The notes below the pieces were generated by a model that had not been told where the DNA came from, did no database searches, and worked only from the letters and a program-made list of their open reading frames with translations. A stretch of 64,000 nt of DNA, from assembly GCA_015143295.1 (NCBI GenBank), contig CM026557.1, positions 38,511,965 through 38,575,964 on the forward strand, given 5' to 3'. This DNA is from Tetracentron sinense. Lineage: Eukaryota; Streptophyta; Magnoliopsida; Trochodendrales; Trochodendraceae. Positions 11,727 to 24,500 of this stretch are shown in pieces. Both the position numbers and the translations under genes were made by a program. Position 1 is the first letter of the stretch, and every line of letters starts with the position of its first letter.

Positions 11727-12459
11727 CATACATTAATTTGCCAACCACTTGCCTTGTATTATTTGCCACCTGATACCTATCAAATTGAGTATCAAGTTGA
11801 CACTTTTCACCTGTGTAGGAGTGTGCATATATATATAGTGATTGCATTAGAAAAAATAGATGGAGAACGGGGTAACATTGTTGTGTTTAGCCATCTAAAT
11901 AATGGAGGAAAAATACCAGGAGAATATTTTAAAAAATAACAATTACAATTTAAAAAAAACAAATAAACAAACAAACTGAAATATTAAAAAATTACATCAA
12001 AACTCAGGGGCGCCTCAACCTTCTGATCTTCATTTTGATTGATAAAAATCGACATAAACATACAAGGATGACTATATGCACATTACAGGTATATTATTAA
12101 AAGATATCACAGAATTTTTAAGTGAAACCTTATGCTCGGAGTCATCATCATCAATACCTTATCACAAGTAGTTGGAACCCATAATCCCGTTTCCGCAGCA
12201 TAGATCCTGTTCCCACTGTTCATGCTATCAAGAGTCAGATCTTCCCTTAGTCTGTTTTAAGATTTTTGTTTCTCAACTACTCATCCAAGTCCTCTAGCCT
12301 TCCCTTGCCTTTAGAGCCTTCAACATACACCAACTTCCTTTGTCAAGATCCAATTACAACCATGTCAAGGAATACTTGTAGACTTCTAGTTCGTATCCTT
12401 GTTTCACAGAGGAAAAAAGTACAGGTTTACTCCGCAAAAGGTGATAAAAGAAGCAATAT
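11727..12459. other. region downstream of the BRCT gene, no recognised feature
   Basis: A+T-rich sequence without a convincing coding frame. The part adjoining 12459 is the likely 3' untranslated region of the minus-strand BRCT gene. I see nothing else identifiable here. Confidence 0.5.
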
Positions 12460-12594
12460 TTATAATTCTTCACTCAATTCCATGGCAAGTGGAAACTCTG
12501 GAATCTTAGTTGTAGGAAAAGGAGAGGGATGGTCATCCTCCGTGAAAGGAAGTAGCTTTCCCAAATGCAAGCTGTTCACGATCCAGTAAGCTGG
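12460..12594 (-). CDS. BRCT-protein gene, last exon with stop codon
   Basis: The acceptor GATGCAG precedes 12594, and TAA is at 12462-12460. It encodes [17 protein letters not shown], holding the conserved Trp of the second BRCT repeat, then a short tail ([17 protein letters not shown]). The phase-0 join gives [13 protein letters not shown]. The open frame upstream of 12594 on this strand is intron. Confidence 0.85.
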   Translation of the reverse strand, partial: PAYWIVNSLHLGKLLPFTEDDHPSPFPTTKIPEFPLAMELSEEL

Positions 12595-15500
12595 CTGCAT
12601 CAAGTGATCAAATGGGTGTGAAAGAAGGAAAACCTGAAACTCAGATATATCTGTGCAGTAAAACAAGACAAGGATACTAAATAGTCTCATAGAAGCTGAG
12701 CACTCTGGGAAGTATACTTATTCCTGAAAACTATCAGTAGCATTCTATAGCATAATAACTACTAACCATCATTGGTAATTTCTGCTCTAGGGCACAGTGG
12801 CTCAAGTGACGCGAGGGCCTACCCTCGTCCTCGACGACAATAGCTCCCACTGCATTCTTTCCATTGTTCAAACTTTGGACCAGCCACTGGAGAGTTTTGA
12901 ACACCTGACCACCTCCATGCTGGCCAACCAACAAAAAGAGAACAAAATGTTAAATCAGACTATTAACATTAAAAAAAAAAGGATAGCCTATAAGATCAAT
13001 AAGAACAAAAGGTAGAAGACAATGATAATATATATCTATATATATATTTACACACAAAGATTGTGACACGAAGTCCTCTTGAGAACTTAAGTCACCCGGC
13101 TTGTGATCTCAAACCAATTATGACAGCCATGAGGTGCTCAACAAGGGAGGAGTACTTCATGCCGCTCCGAAAAATCCTGATTCATTTGCATATGTTTTTG
13201 AGGTGGTTCAGCTTGGTACTACAGTGTATTTCTGTAATTCTGCTCTTAGATAAGTCAAAGGTGTTATCTCATTCACATAGCTTGTTGATGTAACATTGTG
13301 ACACATCGAATGACAAAATTACAGCAACACACAGCATCAGTATTCTCTTGACCAACGATCACGGTTATTGCACTAACGGAAATTCTTGTAAAAAACAATC
13401 ACCGTTTATTAGAAACCGTGATTGTAAGGACTGTCTTTTCAACTATACAAAATAAATTTTAGTTAAATATTGTTGAGTTACAATCATGGTTATTGAAATA
13501 ACTGTGATGCTTGTAAATACATAATCACATGTTATTGCAAACCATGATTGTAAGGGTTGTCATTTCAACTACCGATATATAAACTTTAGTTAATTATTTT
13601 AGAGTTACGATCATGGTTCAAATAACAATAGTGATGATATGGTAAAAATGATCACAGTGGAAGTGAAAAACCATGACTGAAACTGTCCCTATTTAAACTG
13701 AAAAATCACTTCATCTCTCTATTCGCACGCATATTTTGAACATCTTCTTCCTCTAGCAACTGTATTATTCTCTCCTACAAAGGTTTCTTTCAACCTCCAG
13801 CATCAGTTCCGTTCATCCTCCGGCAACTAATTGCCGTCAGGTATGATTTATTTTCTATATTTTCTTTTAGTTAACCCAAATGATTAAACAAATGCTCTAA
13901 ACATATGGACCCAGATTACTTAAACAAATTCTCATTCCTTTTGCGGATCACAAAATATTTTTCTTCTCAAATAAAAGTTGTGGGGCAAGTTTTTGATGGC
14001 AACTTGCCAACCGGTGAAAATGCAAATGATTTGAGCTCCTCTATTGATATATTTGCACGTGCAAATCCAATTTATTATAAGATCTTTAAACACCAGATGA
14101 GGTCAAAGACAAGTTTTGGGATCAGTTGACTGTAACTTTGTAAGAATCATTGTACATATAATATTCATAGTTTTGTTTTGGTTGTATATATGCAATTCTT
14201 TGAAATTGAAGAAAGACACTAAAAATATATATTTGTACCGACTTTGTTTGTGTCTTACTGTAGCAACTCTTTGAAATGAGGTAAGAGACAAGACAGTGTA
14301 AAATGATTGTGGCACGAAGTCCTCTTGAGAACTTTAGTCACCCGGCTCGTGATATCAAATCTATTATGACAGCCATTGAGGGGCTCAACGAGCGAGGAGC
14401 TCGCAACAACTAAAGAACTCATGATCTCTGATCACCAGCATAAATGTAATATTGATATGTTTGAGTTGGTTTATGTGTGGAGATTTGGCATAATTCTACA
14501 CCATTTCAATGGTTGTCGACCTGACATAAGTGGATTTGGTCACATGCAACGACGATCATTGATGGCACGATGAGAAGGAGCTCGGGTACAGGTTGAAGGC
14601 TCTAAACTAGAAAGCTGAAAATGATGTAGACTCAAGCGGTAAGAGAATCATTTGAACATACACATTACTAGAAGATATAGCCCTATATAGAATGGAGTGA
14701 TACAATAGGATGAACATAAGCGACCCCATATAGCAAAAATGAGGCTCTGATGATGCTGATGATGACATGTACAAGTATGAATAAATGAATGTGTATAATA
14801 TAGATATATAGGGGGTACTAATGAGTCATGCTCATTAAAGCCTTTAATGAGCGGCCCCTCTAGAAAGATGACACAACAATGTCTTTTTTAAATCCGACCA
14901 TTGGATGTTAAGGTGGGTCTATTGGGAGACGCGTGTCAAAAATAGTCCAAGCGCATGTGTTTAGATAGTCTGAATAGACCCTAGTCAGTCAACACTAACC
15001 CCTAGGGTTCACTATATCTTACCTAGGCTAGGAAATGACTGATCTTTCCATCTTCGTTCGGATGGTCTACGAATGTCCAATCGAGCTGATTTTTTGCCAT
15101 GTGTCTCTCGGAAGACCCGTCTTGACATCTAACGGTTGAATTCTAGAACAACCTGCCACATGTCACATTTTTAGGGACCGGTCATTAAAGTCTTTAATGA
15201 GCATGGCTCACTAGAATGCTACTATATATATATATATACACACACGCACGTACATTATAAAAATGAGCAAGGGGTGATTTACTCATCAGTCATTTGCTTT
15301 TAGACCAAATTCTCCCCATCGGATTATAATTATGCAACTTTATCTGAATAAGCTAAACATTAGAAACAAAGTTATCACCCAATTTTCAGACTGAAACCTT
15401 AATTCTATGTATAAAAATAGACAGAGAAGGCTGTAAGCATGGCCACGTGTAGGAATTGGGATACTTCAAAAGTTAGTCAATTATGTAGTAGCCACATCCC

Positions 15501-18500
15501 AAAAGTCACTGATTGAATGGTTAATGCAACTTGCCTTCATGGATTCTGGAAATCTGCCCTTTGTTTAGCATAAAAACGAAGGCTATTGACCAGATAATGA
15601 TGTTAACTCAGAACAGCATCCTCTTTTCAAGTCTTGTTGAATACAAGAAGTGGCCTCTACATTCGGAGGGTCCAGATATATGTGATATCTGTTACTTCTA
15701 GGGCTTAGGCAGGGTTTTACAAAGGGGTTCAGCGACTGTAACGGTCAAGGCCGAAACAATTATATAACAATGCTACCATTACGTAACGCCCATTACGGAC
15801 AAACACTCTGCTGAAACAATTATATAACGGTGCTATCGGTTTCTAATAAACGGTGATTATTTATTAGAAACTTCTTCAGCACAAGAGGTTTTGGCCGTTA
15901 CGGCTTAGGCAGGGTTTTGGCTAAGCTTGGCTTCCCACTCCTTCAGCACAAGGGGTTCTTTTCATACTTTTGTTTGCTTTTTCCATCTTGAGTTTACACT
16001 CTTGGGAACTCCTTTATTTGTATTTTGTCTACTTTTGTAGCTCTATTTTGATTCATATATCCTCCTGATTATCGATCAAAGTAACTTCTTTAATTGCTTG
16101 TTTTTCCGACTTAAGCACTCTTTACCCGGGGTTCAACTGTCTTCATAGTTTCCTCAACTTTTGCTCAAAACTCATTCTATTTTGAGAGGACTATGTGTGT
16201 TGTTTGCTGGGCAACCCCTACTCTCTAGCATACCTCGACTAATCCCTTTTACCGAGGTGAACATCTGCATCAACTGATCCTTATAACTTACTATTCTCTT
16301 CAAGGCTAAATAATTAGTGGCAAACCTCGAGATGCCTGGGTATAAAAATCCCTCTAACTCGTATGCTCCCTCATCAAAGCCACCATTCAGTTATTGTTGT
16401 CAATAGGATCACTGATCTTCTTTTACCTCAACTACGGAAACCTTTCTAACATCCCAATAGTAGGTCCTGGAAAGAACATGGGCTCTTGTAAAGGTGCTTT
16501 CTCTTCTTCATTTAACTTTTTTCCAACAACCTTGTGCATAGCTTCGTTGTCGGTGACAGCTTGAAGAATGTATTGCTCACCGATCTCTTCGACCACCTGA
16601 TCCATCAGCTAATATGAACTTATGGTCCCTGAATTTCCCAGACATTAACAGACCTATGAAATATGGTGCCCTAAAAAATATAAACCATGAAGTTTCTAAT
16701 AGATCTTCTGGTCAGCCCACTCCAACCATCGAACATATGAGTACATCTGCACTCATCCCAGGCACGCTGCAAAGTGCCAATGTATGTCTTCAAGTCCTCT
16801 ACTTCATCTAAATATATGCCTCCGATGTCATATGCACTAGGTCCTATCATCACCTAATAATTTAGGGAGTTTACTGCATTTGAAGGGATACGGTTGAAGT
16901 GAGAATTGCGTAATTGCTCTATCCACCTGATGCCTTAGTGGTTTATTAAAATTAGATTTCACACTTGGCTGTGTGGTACTATTAGGTCGTATCAAAGGTC
17001 AATGCTGCCTCAGTCCCGCACTCTCAATGTACACTACTGGACCAACCAGGATTAGGTGCATGTGAGGAACCTATTGACTCAAACTCCCCCTCAGTTGAAG
17101 AGGAAAAATGACGAGCTTCTTCCTCCATGTAAAATGTGCCCATACTCACTCTTTGGAATGCTTGAAATGCAGCTTCCTCATCAATCACCTGTAAATCATC
17201 ATCCTCAATCCTCATCCTCATCACTTGAGATGTGTTCCATCTGTGCTATCCTCTCAAACACCTACTTGTGTGCCTTAACATGCTTGCTTCCCAATAGATG
17301 GTCCTTCATCAACAATCTGACCTCCTTCGTGACATGGTTACATCCTGTAATATCCCTCGACTTATTAAATCAAGTGCTCCTTAAAACCTTGTGATTACCC
17401 CATAATCACCCTGAGACAATATTTGTAATTTATCATGTGCATATCCTCATCTACTTTCTCACACTCCCAATCAATGTCTACCTCTCTTCTAGCCCTAAGT
17501 AAGATGAACAACAAAACAAAATAATAATAATGAAACAACATGTTAAACCATAAATTAGTGTTTTACGAACTTTAAGTAGTGAAAAAGTATTAAAATGGTA
17601 ACATTGTATTAAACGTCCAAACAATTGTAGAGCAAGGTTAAAATAACACTTTTAGGCTATAATCTAACTTTGTATACCTAAGTAATATACTTAAGGTTAA
17701 AATTTCTAAATCATTACAATATACAAAAAAAAAAGGGAGAGAAAGGGAAAAGTGTAAGTAAAGAATGTGAAAAAACAGATTTTTTTCATTTAAAAATTAA
17801 TATGCTTACCTAAAAAAATCACTACAAGGGAACAAAAAATTGTAACAACATCTAAAGAGTGTTAAAACTACAAATGTTTTTAAAAAATGAAAGAATGTAT
17901 TTTATGAAATAGGAAAAGAAGAAAATAAAAAAAAATCCATGGATTTCATTCAAAATCAATAGATGTGTGTTAATTCAAGGGGGGTGCTCGCCTAATGCCA
18001 AAATGAGGAGATTTAGTGAGTTCATATTCCACCATAGACCCCTCTGAAAGGAGCTAAATTCACCTGGTTTCAATCGGCTTTTAGTTCGATTGTGAGCAGA
18101 TTGGACAAATTTCTCTTCAGTTCTGATTGGGGAAGTTAGTCCCGAAACATCATCCAGTTCTCCCTCCTCAGGCCCATATCGAATCATGTTCCAATTTAGA
18201 ATCAGGATGCTTAAAATGGGGTCCCACTCCATTTAGGTTTGAAAATATGTGGCTTGAAGATGAGTTTTAAGGAATTAGTGGCAGAAGTGTGGAGATCTAA
18301 GGAGTGTCGGGGGTCTGCCAGTACAAAATTTTGTCTTAAACTTAAGGCTCTCAAATCCAGGATCAAGGAATGGGATATGGAAATCTTTGGCAATGTTCAG
18401 GCAAATCTAGATTAGTTTCTTAGTGAGATCAATGAGCTTGATACCATTAAAGATTCGTGATCTCTCTCAATTGATGAAATTCGAGTTAAGGAGGCTAAAA

Positions 18501-21500
18501 AATTAGATTATTTGAATATTCTGAAATTGAAAGAGATTAGTTAGAAACAAAATGCTAGAATTTGATAGATAAAAGCTTATCAGAACACCATTTTTTTTCA
18601 TAAAATGACCAACTTCCATAGAAATAAAATTACATCTCCAGGTTGAGGGTGGATGGAGTTTGGAAGGAAGGAAAATGTGAGATTGCAAATAAGATTGTTT
18701 CCTTTTACATAGATATGTATAGGGAGAGGGAGTATTGGCATGCCAAGCTGGAGGATTTGTCGTTTGCTTGTCTGTCTCCCGAGCAGAGAGAGCCCTTGGA
18801 GTTCCATTTAGTATGGAGGAGATTCTAAGTGTTATCCATGGCATGCCTGTGGACAAGGCTCCTGGGTCTGATGGGTTCACAATAGAGTTCTATAGATCAT
18901 GTTGGGAGATAGTAACTTTCTAGTTGTTATGAAGGAATTTTACTATATGAGACGTTTTGACAAAGTGGTCAACAACACCTCTATTGTGTTGATTCCGAAA
19001 AAAGTGGGAGTTGTAGATCTTAAGGACTTTCGACCAATCAGTCATGTTAATAGTGTGTATAAGATACTCTCGAAGGTGTTGGTAGCTAGACTCCAGGCTG
19101 TGATGGGCTCAATCATCCTCTCTTAAACAGAGAGTGTTCATGAGGGGTAGGCAGATTCTAGATGGCGTCTTGATTGCCAATGAATGTATAGATGAGCAAA
19201 TCAAATCAAACGTACCTGGAATCCTATGTAAAGTTAACCTAAAGAAAGCTTATTATGATGTTAACTGGGAGTTCTTGGGCTATGAGTTGAGAAAAATGGG
19301 CTTTGGCATATAGTAGCATTGATGGATGAAGAAGTGTATTTCAACTAAGTAATTTTTCATCCTTATCAATGGCAGCCCAAAGGGCTATTTCCAAAGCTCC
19401 GAGGGTTTGAGACAAGGGGACTATCTTTCACTCTTCATTATGGTGTCAAAAGCTTTGCGTAGGATGTTATATAGAGTTGTTGGTCCTGTATTCGAAGGTT
19501 TTTCGATAAGAAATGACCAGTTGAGCATCTCCCACCTCCAATTCATGGATGACACCCTGATTTTCTATGGAGCTTCATGCAGAAATTTATTCCTCCTTAG
19601 GTGTCTATTTGGATGCTTCGAAGCAGTGTCAGGTTTGAGAGTCAATTTATCTAAATCCGAGATTGTGAATGTAGGGGATGTCCCAAAGGGTCTCTTCCAC
19701 CAGTATACCTTCAGATGCCTCTAGAGGCAGGTTTTAAAGCCAAAGCAATGTGGGCTCCGGTGCTGGAAAAGTTTTCCAACAAATTAACAGGTTGGAAAGC
19801 GTCTTTCCTATCAAATGAAGAAAATTGACTCTCATCAAAAGCACCATGAGCAATCTTCCCATATACTTTCTATTCACTCTTACCACCCCACATTTGATAG
19901 CGCGTCTCTCGAGAAAATGCAAAGGGAGTTTCTTTGGAACAAGAAAGGAGGTGGATTCAAGTATCATCTAGTATTTTGGGATCAAATTTGTCGTTTGAAA
20001 AGGGAAGGTGGCCTAAATTTAAAGGATTTAGTTCAAGTGAACAAGGCGCTTTTAGAAAAATGAGTTTGGAGATTTGGGAGAGATAGAGAGTTTATGGCAG
20101 TTTGTGATAGTGACCAAATATGGGCTATGCTTATTGATAAAAAAAAATGTTAATTTCAACTTATTCTACCATAATTACAAATAATAACCGAAAGAAATGT
20201 GAAAACTTACAAAAATTGAAAGCAAAAACTTTGAATCTTGAAACCTAGGGTTTCAAACTTTGGACATTCAAATTTAAAGCTTGATTTGTTGTTTCTAGTT
20301 GACAAAAATGGAAAGGATTAACCGAAATAGGGTTTAGATGGAGGGAGAAGAGATTAACCAAAAATGGTTAAATTTATTGTTGTAACTCTGTCCCTTAGTA
20401 TTTTGTTTTCTTTTTATAGTTAGTCTGTTTGGCCTTGGGTTCACTTTCTTGTGATCCCTCGCCCTTTCTTGTACTCATGAAATCAAAAATCGACAATATC
20501 GGCAAAATATATAACCAATATATGTCGATATCGCAACTAACCGACACATCTATACCATGAATTATATTTGTAACATCATATTGTGCGATATCGACGATAT
20601 ATCACCGATAACGTGCAATATCAATCGATATATGTGTTTTGATTTTTTTTTTTAAGGCTTTGGCATTGGGTATGAGAGTGAAACTCATTGCCTCAACCCT
20701 TCTTATACTCATGGAATCAATATCGACCGACATATATCTTTTTATAGTTAGTCTATTTGGCATTGGGCTCACTTTCTTGTGATCCCTCACCCCTTCTTGT
20801 ACTCATGGAATCAAAAATCAACAATATCGGCAGTATATCACCGATATCTTTCGATATCGCAGCAAACCGACACATCTATATCATGTATTAAATTTTTTAC
20901 ATCATATCATGCAATATCGATGATATCGTGCAATATCGACCGATATATGTTTTGATTTGTATTTTTTTATGGCTTTGGGTATGAGAGTGAAGCTCATTGC
21001 CTCACTCTTATCTTATTTACATATAAACATCTTAAGAAAATTAAAAGAATATCATTTACTTAAATTATATATTAATTTAAAAGTAAATGATATTCTTAAT
21101 TTTCTTAAATTATTTATATGTAAATAAGGTTATACCCCCACTTAAATTCAATAAAAATCATCCTCGATTCAAATTCCTGAAGAATAAAAAGTCTTAACTT
21201 TCCAGCTCAAGAACAAAATCCGTTTTTTAGCGCCTTTTTGAGAATTCCAACTTTCAAATGCTAAGGTATTTCTCAAATCTTAGAATTTCATAAATTCTAC
21301 CATATCAAAACATTACTAAAATCCAAAAGTTCAGTGGAAAAAGTATGATATTTTTTAGTCTTCAAACATATTTTCATCTACATGGTCAAAAAGTCGGCAA
21401 ACAGTTCAGTATAAAAAGACTTAACTTCAAACTTTACAAAAAACAATTAAGCATATTATGGGTACCCTCTGTTTGAAATACTCTCAAGTTTAAATTCCAA

Positions 21501-24500
21501 AAGAATCATATGGAGAGCAAAGCCTTATGTGGCAATGTCAGTGACAATTGTGCTCTTAAGAACATAACTATGCATAGCTAGAGGGCCAATATCCATATGG
21601 ATATGTTTCTGGTTATGAGCCTCATTTTTCCAAAAATCCCCGATAAACGATATATCCCCAATATATATTTATCCCACCGGTGCGACATGTCGTGCTATAT
21701 CGACATTTAGAACCTTGCTTGTATTTCTCTCATTGCTTATATATGCATCTCTATTACCAATCAAAAAAAAAAAATCAAGTCAAAAAATGAGAGAAAGAGG
21801 GGTTTTAAAACTGCAAAAAGTGTTGATCGATATGGCAAGTGTTATGTAACAGCTGTATGAACCGTTACATAACGGAATTCCGTTGCATAACGCTGAAATG
21901 TCCCTCATGTCACTTTTTAGTTTTTTTTTAAGTATCACGATTCTTAACGTAAAGGCCCTTTGTGAAACCATTATATAATGGTTTTGCCAAAATTTAAAAC
22001 CATGCTTCTAGGCTCTTTACTTCCAAATGTGTAACTTTTAGGTTGTGGCCACTACAGACACACAAGCATATGATGTATGCCTTTCTAAGCAAAACTTTAA
22101 TTTTGACAATGCCATTTAAGTATTCACATGAATTGTACTGACATTGACCCATTAGAATGTGATCCTGGACACTTCCTTAAACCATAGTAACAATTTGCAT
22201 GTGTCCGTGAGTCTAAGTCATGACGACTCTTCAAATGCGTAACTCACACTTTGCTTGAACGAGCTAAGCAATTTGACTATTTTAGCCCACATTTTGAACT
22301 TCTAAAACGAAGTGTCCTAGACTGTTTTAGCCCACAATTTGACGGATTAAAAATCGGTGAGTCGACTCGTAGTATTAAAACTCAGTGAGTCAACTCAAAA
22401 CTCGACCGAGTCAATTCGACTGGACTAGTTTTTAAGTCGAGTTTGAGGTAAAACTCGATTTTGACACTGAAAAGCGAGTAACTCGCCCGAGTTTTGTACT
22501 TTTTTTTGTTGTAAGAAAAAATAGTAAACCAGCCTACCTGAGTGACCAAATTATGTTTTTTTTTTTAACACACCCCACCAAGCATTAGTATAAATATGAA
22601 ACAAAAGGGGGGAGGGAGTTTAGTATATATTGAATTATATATATCATTTTAGGCATGTTTTATTAGTAATTTTGAATTTATACCATATATATAGTATTAC
22701 AAAAGTATTATATATGTTCGAGTTTAAGGTGTCATTACTCGGACGAATTTTGCCCGAGTTTCCGAGTTGACTCTACTCAGCAAGGTTTCAAATCAAGTCG
22801 AGTTTTCAGGTTTTAAAACACTGCCCATTTTAATGGCCATCTTGGTCATGGGTTTTTAGACTAGTTAGATGGTGAAACTAAATAAGTTGAAGGAAGTTGA
22901 TGATGAAAAGAAAGTAAAACTTGCTTCGGCAAAGTTAAAGGGATATTCTGCTAAAGCGCTACTTGGTGGGATCAAGTGCAATCGAAGCACCTCTGCAACT
23001 GGGAGAATATCACCTTTCAAGTAGAATTCCATATATGAGAAGATGATCAGGTTGTGTATGGAATAAATGTAATGAACCAGGATGAGATCACGATGAGACT
23101 TCTCAACCATTAAGGATGGATATCACAATGCATTGAATGCTGAGGAAAATTTTAGCCACCAAAATGATCGAAGATGAGTAATTAATAGCACAATTCGCAA
23201 GCAATCACCAGTCGATCAAAGATGGATCAATCATGCTAATCCGAATGGAGGCCACCCAACAAGATTAAAAGGGCGAACAACGATCCAAATGGGGAGGGCA
23301 TAAAAGGTGGCATGATACAAGAGAAGGGAGATTGGACATTGGTTTCATAATTGCCTCAAAAATAACTCAAATGCTCACCTTGTTAACAAGGAAGATGGAA
23401 TAAAAGATGTAAACTATGAGGCCGTCGCTGAGAGAAACAACCAATAAAAGTTTGATCGTACCAAACTTGATCTTAAGGCTCTTTAGTGTATTTTTCTTAG
23501 GTATGCTCCTATTCAGAAGAGGTTTAAATGTTACATCCCCCTTCCCGCAAATCATTTGTTCCTATGGATGTTACGTTCTTTGAGTTTGCTCCTTATTTCT
23601 CTGACATTAAGACTTCTCTTCGGGGGGGTATGCAAATGAAGAAATTTCTTACCTTCCTATTCCTATCATTTTTACTTTTTTGAAAGTGGTCACAGAATGA
23701 AGAATGTAGAAGGCGATAAGGGTGGTGGTAGTGATAGACACAGAATGAAGAGTATAGAAGGCAATAAGGGTGGTGGTAGTGATAGACAAGGAGAGTGGGG
23801 CATTCTTATTGAGAAGGAAAACAAATTGCAAGTGCATGCAAGAAGGAAAAAAGACACGAATGAAAACCCTCATGAGCCCCACCAATAAGCCTCCTCAAAT
23901 CTAGGTAATATCTTTCATTGCAAGTGTAAGCAAGAAGGAAGAAAGACACTAATGAAAACCCTCATGAGCCCTACCAAAAATCCTCCTCAAATCTAGGTAA
24001 TATCATTCATTCTAGTCCTGATATTGTCGATTCTAATCTGCCTATTGCCTTTAGGAAGGTATTAGGTCTTATACTAAACATGTTATCTCTAATTTTGTTT
24101 CCTTTTGTACTGTCTTCCTCGTATCGCACTTTTATCTTGGATTTGTCTTCTGTGTCTGTTCCTCACAGTGTAGCAGATGTACTTTCACAACCAAAGTGGC
24201 GAAAAGCAAAGAAAGAATAGATGTGTGCTCTTGAAAAGAATAGTACTTGGAATACTAAGAGGAAAGAAGCTTGTCGGGTGTAGAGTGAAACACCACTCAA
24301 ATGGATCAGCTGAGATACAAGGCTCATCTAATTGTGAAGGAATATACACAGACTTATCATAGATTATCAGAAGACGTTTGCTCCAATTGCAAAAATAAAT
24401 TGGTGAGTCGTTTTCTCTCTAACAGCTGTAGACCGCGAAATTTCAACACCTAATTCTATTAGAGTGTATCAATTTAAGTACACCCACATCACACCCAAAG

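Larger units (their letters stand above)
17975..21775 (+). mobile_element. L1-type LINE relic, 5' truncated, interrupted by a hAT element
   Basis: The sequence enters in the C-terminal part of the LINE endonuclease ([15 protein letters not shown] style, then [12 protein letters not shown]). It continues through the linker ([26 protein letters not shown]) into reverse transcriptase and the start of the C-terminal region (to ~20150). The 3' untranslated region continues to 20475, is split by the hAT element 20476-21717, and resumes at 21718 up to a poly(A) run at ~21762-21774. Numerous stops make it a relic. It lies antisense to the host gene. Confidence 0.78.

Noticed and set aside
12734-12934. 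Small independent gene on the minus strand
   Set aside because: Its borders are splice sites, and its phase and sequence continue the BRCT gene exon at 43664-43811.
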